Shown: positions 56,827 to 64,000 of the stretch, piece after piece
Layout of the letters: each line of letters opens with the position of its first letter
Position numbering within the stretch: the first letter of the stretch is position 1
Assembly: GCA_039621445.1 (NCBI GenBank)
Contig: CP154955.1
Location: 44,663,540 to 44,727,539 of the forward strand
Length of the DNA: 64,000 bases
Source: Euglena gracilis
Lineage: Eukaryota > Euglenida > Euglenophyceae > Euglenales
Direction of reading: 5' to 3'
Notes under the pieces: model-generated
Seen by the model: only the letters and a program-made list of their open reading frames with translations
The model's database searches: none
What the model was told of the DNA's origin: nothing
Translations under genes and position numbers: made by a program

Positions 56827-57531
56827 CAGGGGCAGGGAGATATTCCGGTCCGGAATAAACCGGAATAAACCGGAATAGCGAAAACCGGAATTAGCCAGAA
56901 TAAACCGGAACAACCAAAATGTGCCAGCCAATGGCTTGAAAATTCTGCAAGACACAAAGGCAATGAAGGTGAAGTTTGATATATTTTCAGGTTTCATAAT
57001 CGCAAGAGCAACAAAAGTGCGCAGGTAGCACAATCGGCACTTGAAATCAGGAGCACACCTTCACTTTGCCTGTTTCTCCCCCTGGTTGAGTGCATTTTTT
57101 GTTTGGATTTTATCCCCACTTGTGGGGCTGCACTTAGTGAATGTTTTTCCTGAGTTTTTTCCAAAGGGACATGAACTACGACAATATCAACGCTGATTTT
57201 TTGGGGGGCAGGGATCTCATTGGACAAAGCGAATCATCCTCAGGAGAAAACCCCAAGCACCAATTTTCATCAGCTTGTTTTTCCCGAACGGGCCGGGATC
57301 TGCTTTTTGTGTGCAGACCCGCATTACCAAGTGCGAAGTGACCACTTGGCGGGGCGGGGCAACCAAGGAATGCATTCCCATTCCTGAAGCCTGGGTGGCG
57401 CCTCGGCCCAATTGTACTTCAAAAAATCCTTAAGTCCATTCCGACAGAAATTGACTGGAATAACCCGGAATAAACTGGAATAAAACCCCGGAATAAAATT
57501 TTCGGCCGAACGGAATATCTCCCTGCCCCTG
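56827..57531. mobile_element. Non-autonomous hAT-like element
   Basis: Perfect inverted ends CAGGGGCAGGGAGATATTCC, flanked by a perfect 7-bp duplication GTTTGGG (56820-56826, 57532-57538), or 8-bp GTTTGGGC if the terminal C is shared. CCGGAATAAA words repeat next to both ends. The interior has no transposase. Confidence 0.92.
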
Positions 57532-57654
57532 GTTTGGGCGAAGATTTAAGACTTTTTACGTCTCGAAATCGGCCCAAACACGGTTTCCGGGGTTTCCTCA
57601 TCGGGTCAATTACATTGATTTTGATCTTCACGCTATTTCAGCTTGTTCATTGTG

Positions 57655-57740
57655 TTTTCTTTTTGTTGAAGTGCAGTTTTTGCAGTTTTTTTTTGCAGTT
57701 CTTTGCAGTTTTTTTTGCAGTTTTTTTGCAGTGCAGTTTT
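57655..57740. repeat. TTTTTGCAG tandem repeat
   Basis: About seven TTTTTTGCAG units. Each unit mimics a polypyrimidine tract plus AG acceptor. Confidence 0.85.
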
Positions 57741-60380
57741 TGAATGACCCGTGTGCAGTTTTCCCCCCTCCCTGGTGGCCATCACTTTTAGGTGATGGCC
57801 ACGGCACGGGCCATCAAGCTGGACGAAATGAAAAAAGGGGGAAGACAAAAAAATGGCTTGTGGTCACTGCCCGAATGTTTTCACAAGGCAAGTTCGTCTC
57901 CTGTATTATTGGAGTTGAGAGTTGGAATTGAGGAATGCCCATGCAGAAAGGGATGCAACCGCTGTGAAAGTCACGTGTGTGTGTAAGTCAGAATTCTGTT
58001 TGAAGAATTCCGTTTGACAGTGGCTGGACCCAAAGGTGGCATCTGTCACAATCCAGGCACCCGAGAACCTAACAGTTGAAGCACCCGAGGAAATGAAAGG
58101 AGCAGGAAAACCGGCATATGTTTGCACATGGTTTGCTGAATTGCTGTCAAACAATCCAGTGTCTAAAGCGGGGGTTTTTTTTTTAGTCTTGGACCCCCTC
58201 CCCCGGGGGGGGGGGTGGGTGGGTTTCTTGGACCCCCCCCCCCCCGGGGGGGTGGGGGTGGGGGCTGGTGGGTATATCTTTTTTGGGCGCCGAAGGCGCC
58301 GAAAATTTTGAAAAAGGTGCTATTTTTAGCATTTTCGGGCGGGTGGGTGGGTGGGTCCCCCGGGACTCCCCCCCCCTCCCCCGGGGGGCCCCACCTCTGG
58401 AGGTGAGTGGGTGGGTGCCGACCCCCTCCCCCCCCGGTCTTAAAAAACCCCTGGTCTAAAGATCAATCCGCTTTCAGTTGTAAAACTTTTTTTCGATCCT
58501 CAATTAAGTTTTGTGGGCAACAAATTTTTTTGTGAACACCCAAATTTTTTTTGTGGTTCACCTGTGGACACCCAAAAAAAATTGTGGTTCACATGTCTTT
58601 TGTGAACCACACTAAATGAATGTCTGGGGGGGTCCAGACAACCCCCCCCCCCACCTGCCAAGGGGGTTCCGGACTGACCGAGACCTCCCCAAAAGGTCAA
58701 ATTTTTCTTCCTGGCGCTTTGCACTGAATATGTTTTGCAATTTGACTTTTTTTTTGCCCCCAAAGTGCCCAACATGGTACTTTTGGTCGTTTGGGAAGGT
58801 CAAAAATTTTCGCCCAGCGCTTCGCGCCAAGCCGAAAATCAGTCACCTGGACCACGCCACTGTTTAGGGAGGGGTGTCCCTCCCCTGCTGGACCGGAGGA
58901 GGGGTATCCGACCTCCACCCCCTCGCATGCCCTTAAATCGAAGCCTGGGCGGGGGTGGGCTAATCCCCCCCACAAATTTGAACAACCATTGCTAAATTTT
59001 GGGTGTCAGCCAATCTGCCCAGGGGGCTTAAATTTTGGGGTTGCTTAAAGTGGCTTGCCCAAAATGCAACTTTGACTGTTTTGGGGTCTAAAATTTTTCG
59101 GTTTGGTGTTTTGCGCCGGGCCGGAAATCGGCCACCCAGACAACGCCACTGTTCAGGTGCCCCCCCCCCCCCCCGCTGTACCGGGGGGTCCGACTCCCCC
59201 CCACCACCTGTCCTTTTATTGAAGCCTGGGGGGGGGTGTTGGTGGGTAGGTTTGCCGGATATCAGGGCGGTCCTTAACTAAAAAAAAAATCCCGTCCCTT
59301 GCGAACCGCCCTGGTCCGGACAAAACGACAAGAAACAAAATGCTGGGAATCCACGTACTTTTTCCCATCATTTTTTCCTGTCAAATCCCCCCCCAAAGCA
59401 ATGGTATGATTCAAACCTTTCCATACATCCGCACATCACTCTCCACTGTACGCCATGGCGGTGTCTTTATGGTATCCGCAACATTTTAAAAAAAAATTGT
59501 CTTACAGACAGTTAAGACAACCCGCTGCCCCCCCCAAAAATGAACGAACTTTCTGCCCACTGCGAAGCACCGGTCAGAAAAAAAAAAGTCTCTTCCCCTC
59601 CAAATCGACAAAGATGTGGTTTTGAAACAATCAAGGTTTTGACAAAAATGCCAAAATATCCTGAATGACAGGGCCGGAAGAGGATACCTTGACGGAGAGG
59701 GGTCCGGGGGACCATCCCCCGTCTGGAACCCAGGAGGATTGGGAAGTGGTCCCAACTCCTTATGACAAACCACATCTGAACCCTGGACACCCTCCTTTTT
59801 CAAGGGATCAAAAGGGGACAATTCGACTGAATGGGCCTTATATCACGCTGCATCAAACAGAAATGCATCTGGACTTTGGCTTGCAACAGTTGCCGGTGGT
59901 TGCAATATAATGCCAGCAAGTGGCACATATTCTAAAATAAAATTCACGGTCAATTAGTTGTCATTTGTGCATACAATTTTTTACCGACCCCCGGGGCCGG
60001 GGGGGGTCACTCCATTTTTGAAAAACCAGCCAGTCACTTTTTTTGGGAAGCCAGTCAGTCACTACCCCCCCCAGGGGGCAGGGGGGGGGTCGACCACTCT
60101 GGAATCCAAAGGAAATTTGACCCAAAACATGAAAAAAAGGCCAAAAAAAATTTTCCGGCGCCTTCGGCGCCGGGTCACTTTTGTGGTTTTTTGCTGACCC
60201 CCCCCCCCCCGGGGGGGGGAGGGGTCCGGGGCAAAAACCAGTCAGTCACTCTGAAAAAACCAGTCACCCGCCCCGCCACGGGGGGGGGGGGGTGACTGGT
60301 TTTTTCAGAGTGACTGACTGGTTTTTGGTGGTGGGACAGTGACTAAGTGATTGTATGATTTGGTGGTACGCAGGTTACAT
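57741..60380. other. Spacer dense in hairpin elements
   Basis: A C/G-run element with GGCGCCGAAGGCGCC lies at 58185-58450. A compact AGGGCGGTCC-family copy lies at 59268-59325 with inverted ends CAGGGCGGT/ACCGCCCTG. The GACTGGTTTTT element (inverse of 21960-22230) lies at about 59975-60320 with GGCGCCTTCGGCGCC in its centre. A frame at 58036-58180 (LTVEAPEEMKGAGKPAYVCT) has normal composition but no recognised family. Confidence 0.5.
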
Positions 60381-60698
60381 CACTCCCAGAGAATCGAGGG
60401 GAAGCACCAAAACAATGGAATCGCGGCCTGCCTCTGCCAGCTGACGCTGCTCCGGCAGATCCTGTAGCTCTGGACCTCCGGTTCCTCCTCCCAGGCCCAG
60501 TGTGGTGGGGCCGGGTCCACAGTATCATGGTGGAGGAGGTCCCCAGCCCTCCGTGCAGCCCCGACAGCCTGCCCGACCTGCCTCGTCCTGAAGTGGTTGT
60601 CACTACAATGCCGAGCGCATGCTCGCACCGAGTCATCTTTTGGGACCAGACAAAACAATACGGTGCCAGCCCCCATCCCAACGCACACATGCACGCGC

Positions 60699-60980
<282 letters not shown>

Positions 60981-63391
60981 ATGGGTCTGCTGGTAAATGG
61001 TCCTCAAGTGGTTGGAACAGAGTTTGAGACAATTCCTTGGAGCGAGCCAGCCTCTATGCCAAGCAGCAGTGGCAGTGGCAACTCAGCTGGCGGTTCCTCA
61101 CTGCAGGTTTGGCCTAGGGTGGTGCCATTTCTTTGCGCGTTCCGTTTCCTTGCCTTCACCAGTGACAAGCATTCCCAAACGGAAATGACTCATTCAAATG
61201 CATCTGATATCCCCATTTCTGGGGCTCTGGCATGTACTGAGGTTGTGTACAAGGGGGTCATGTTAATGGACAGACAAAGAGGGGCAAGGCCCTTCCTCAA
61301 TATATGACGTTGCGGGGGGGAGAAGGGGTGCGTGGTTTTGTTGCCTCCTTGGCGTGTTTGTCTCGAGTGGTTGTCAATGCAGGCCCAGCCGATTTGCAGT
61401 AACCCCGACTTACAGTGACCCTGAAGGGAAGGGGTGGTCCAGCTTGCCGGACAGCACATCCCCCCCCCCCTGGTGCCCCTGGGTTCAGTTGGGGCGCCTG
61501 GGTAGGATTCAGTTGGGGCACGTGAAAAATATCTGGCACAGAACCAAGAAACAAGCACTCAAAATGTTAAAGTCGAAAAACTGCGTTTTCTGATCATTTG
61601 GACTCCTGCCTTTACGCATCTCCCCAGGTTCCTTTTTTTTGTGTTTGTTTTGTGAAATGAATTTGTTTTGAACAATTCCAGACTTTTGAATCAGAATCAT
61701 TCTGATTCCCACCGTTTTCCTCCATCTTTTGTGGCAAAGCCGGGCTGGTCCGAAAAAAGGGGTGTAAGATGGCCAAAATGGCTTTTTTGGGTGGTTTTGG
61801 GGTTTCACCTCCAACTTTTGGCTGAAAAATGCCGACCCGACTGGATTTTTGCTGTTTTTGCCTGTTTTTTTGGGGGTATCGGCCGGGTCCAGCTGACAGC
61901 TGGCGGACCCCTCCCCCCCCCCCCCATCTGGGGGAGTCCAGCCAGCAGCTTTTTTCAGCCGGCCCGCGGGACCCCCCCCCCCCCCGGGGGTGTCCTGACG
62001 AATCCCTCGTGTTCTGTCACAGGCGGCGCTGCTACCGCTACCTTTATCCCCACCGGAACCCAGGCTGCTGCTGTCGTGCGGCGTGGCGGCCCCGGCCAAA
62101 TGACAGCCCACACCATCTGACAAAATGTATTTGTACCCTCCTCTGGGGTCCAAGGGATTTTCAACGGAATTCGCTTTGGTTTGGGGCGTGGGGGGGGGGT
62201 CGATGCGCATGGCGTTTCTGGGGATGGCGGTGATGATGCCCATGTGCAAACAGGGTGAGACGCCGCATACTGCTCTGGCAGGGACTCCCAGCGAACCCCT
62301 CCCCGCATTGCACTGACCCAAACAGAAGTGACTCCCTGCGGACCAGCTTAAATCTAAATTAACCAACCCTGAAAATTGGAAAGAACACGCAGGAAATGTC
62401 TCAAACCAAGCCAACCAGATCCCCTGAAACCAAGGATGTCGGAGGCCCTAAAACCTCCATCCCCCAGCCAGGACCCCGAACCGACCCCCCCCTTAGTTGC
62501 ACCAAGGCTTCTTGTCTGTTTATGACCGGCGCTAACTTCGCTTCTGGCCAGTTTGTGTAGTGAGTGACCAGGGACCCCTCACACCAGTGCTCTTGTGTTG
62601 CTCCCTCTGAGCAACTGTGGTGTAATTCCAGCGCTTGGTATGGTTCCCATGGATGGGTAGTGCTCTTGCCTCCTGCCCTCTTCCCACTTTTCTGTGTCGG
62701 GGTCCCCCTGGAGGTATGCCTGCTACACCCTGGGGAGGGGGGAGGGAGGGAGAGGGAGGGGGTTGCTTTTGCTGGAGGGGACCCCACTGCTGGATGGGGG
62801 GGACCAGTGACTAAAGTGGAGTATGTGCCTGGCGGGCGCTTGGTGGCCGGCGTCGTAAACAAGGTAAGTCCCGCCAGGCTCCGGCCACCTGCACGTACAC
62901 AGACAAACAGGGCCAGAGGCGAACAACAGTGCCAAGCCAGAAGACGGGATAAAGGCACCAAAAAAACAGCCACAGTGCACACAGGGGGACCAGGGACTGG
63001 GACCAAAGACCAGAGACCGGGAGAGGTCCAGGTCAGACTTCTTTTTAACTCGGAAGACCCCCCCCCCAGGGGGTGGGTGGGTGGGTCTGGGGCTGGACCT
63101 CCCCCCCGCCAGAGGTCTGGGCATGGGTTGCGGCACCAAAATTGTTTTCGGGAAATGCCCTTAGACGGCCCGATGTTTGGGAGTCCCCCCGGGGGGGGGG
63201 GGGTCCCGTGCCAGGCTGGGTCGGTGGGGACCCTCCCCACCACTGGGGGTCTGAACAAGAAGCCTGGTCCAGGGGGTTCTGTTTTAATTCCTTGTTTTGT
63301 CAAGCGACGTCCCCTCGGGGTTGTCCAAATGAAGCCTGCTCTGTGGGGGGGCCACCCTACCCCCGGCCCCCGGGGGCAGCGGCCTGCCCCC
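60981..63391. other. Spacer or introns upstream of the polymerase-like exon
   Basis: Contains G/C-run hairpins (61895-62000, 63055-63250) and no recognised domain. The 499-codon minus-strand open frame across 62401-63900 is low-complexity. Confidence 0.4.
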
Positions 63392-63560
63392 GGCCGTTGG
63401 GGACGCAGACGAGCTGGGCCGCCTGGCCGGGGCCCTCGCCGCCGTGCTGCAGCCCCCGGCGGAGCGCCTCGCGGCGCAGCGCGAGTTCTGGCAGCGGCTG
63501 AAGGCGGCCCTGGCGGAGGAGCTGCAGTGCCCGGACGTGCGCCTGTACGTCTTTGGGTCG
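63392..63560 (+). CDS. Exon like the start of a noncanonical poly(A)/U polymerase domain
   Basis: Frame DADELGRLAGALAAVLQPPA, ERLAAQREFWQRLKAALAEE, LQCPDVRLYVFGS. A long helix followed by 'P...L..FGS' is how the nucleotidyltransferase domain of TUT/PAPD-type enzymes begins (strand 1, then the G-S of the active site). The catalytic D-x-D would be in the next exon, outside or near the window end. Both ends fit nonconventional introns: CTGCCCCC before and CTGCAG after, just past FGS. Very GC-rich codon use. Confidence 0.5.
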
Positions 63561-63583
63561 CTGCAGGGACTGGCGCCAGTGGT

Positions 63584-63594
63584 GTGTGCGTGTG

Positions 63595-63626
<32 letters not shown>

Positions 63627-63628
63627 GT

Positions 63629-63675
<47 letters not shown>

Positions 63676-63680
63676 TGTTC

Positions 63681-63712
<32 letters not shown>

Positions 63713-63770
63713 GTTCGTGTGTGTGTGTGTGTGTGTGTGTATGTGTTGCTGCTGCTGCTGCTGCTGCTGA
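63584..63770. repeat. TG and TGC microsatellite in intron
   Basis: (TG)n with TATG and TTCG interruptions, then (CTG)n. The tract follows the exon end by about 25 bases. Confidence 0.95.
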
Positions 63771-64000
63771 TGCTGTTGTTTCTGTGGCCAAGCAATGTTG
63801 TGGTGGCCACATGTTTCATGTGTGCACTGAATCCACCCCCCAGCGCCAGGCCCTTCCCAAGCCAATGGCTGGCCAACCGGTACAGCGACCATGGATTCAC
63901 TTAGTGACCCCTCGGTGTGTATTTTGTAGGGAGGGGTCTGTGAAAAGGGGTGTGCTTTTTCACAGACGAAAACCCACTCACCCACTTTTGCCCCCCCCCC

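Noticed and set aside
57655-57740. Cluster of alternative splice acceptors
   Set aside because: The TTTTTGCAG units are a tandem repeat; only their resemblance to acceptors suggests function.
62401-63900. 499-codon minus-strand open frame
   Set aside because: Pro/Gly/Thr-rich, crosses C/G runs and a microsatellite, and lies antisense to the GC-rich polymerase-like exon. GC-rich exons here open the opposite strand by chance.

Overview
The window reads as nuclear DNA of a eukaryotic microbe, most likely a euglenid alga or close relative. No bacterial-style gene order, operon or Shine-Dalgarno pattern is present. Short GC-rich exons sit in long introns and spacers full of C/G runs, CA/GCAC microsatellites and small DNA-transposon relics. 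The main argument for a euglenid is splicing. I could assemble a full CRY-DASH cryptochrome only with introns that mostly lack GT-AG. Their ends pair with each other, usually as CAG at intron +4 to +6 with CTG at -8 to -6, the published signature of euglenid 'nonconventional' introns. Every exon phase then closes, giving a 540-codon reading frame from 34116 to 43871.

Layout. 1-12.7 kb: repeats, two exons of a NOXRED1/P5C-reductase-like oxidoreductase (3864-3963, 10104-about 10298), a degenerate hAT transposon on the minus strand (9.8-12.2 kb), and two copies of a recombinase-like fragment with TTCACYRGTGAA palindromes. 12.7-22 kb: mostly mobile elements, including two members of one non-autonomous family with perfect 8-bp target duplications. 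22-29 kb: an acyltransferase-like exon, an unassigned C-terminal exon, a Dpy-30/RIIa-like exon, and an open frame split by a 724-bp element. 31.8-33.5 kb: a CAP/PR-1 domain gene. 34.1-43.9 kb: CRY-DASH. 44.8-56.7 kb: exons of one or more unidentified proteins (coiled coil, U1-type zinc finger), a tRNA-Met-like/SINE-like sequence and a 1.65-kb hAT element with ends and target duplication. 56.8-64 kb: more elements, a long CA/GCAC tract, and an exon resembling the start of a noncanonical poly(A)/U polymerase domain that runs towards the window edge.

All recognised host genes are on the plus strand. They do not form a pathway. CRY-DASH is a blue-light FAD photoreceptor/photolyase, the CAP gene is probably secreted or membrane-associated, and the others are metabolic or RNA enzymes. 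Apart from CRY-DASH and the CAP domain, gene models are incomplete because exons cannot be linked from sequence alone. No statistics were computed; all alignments were by eye.
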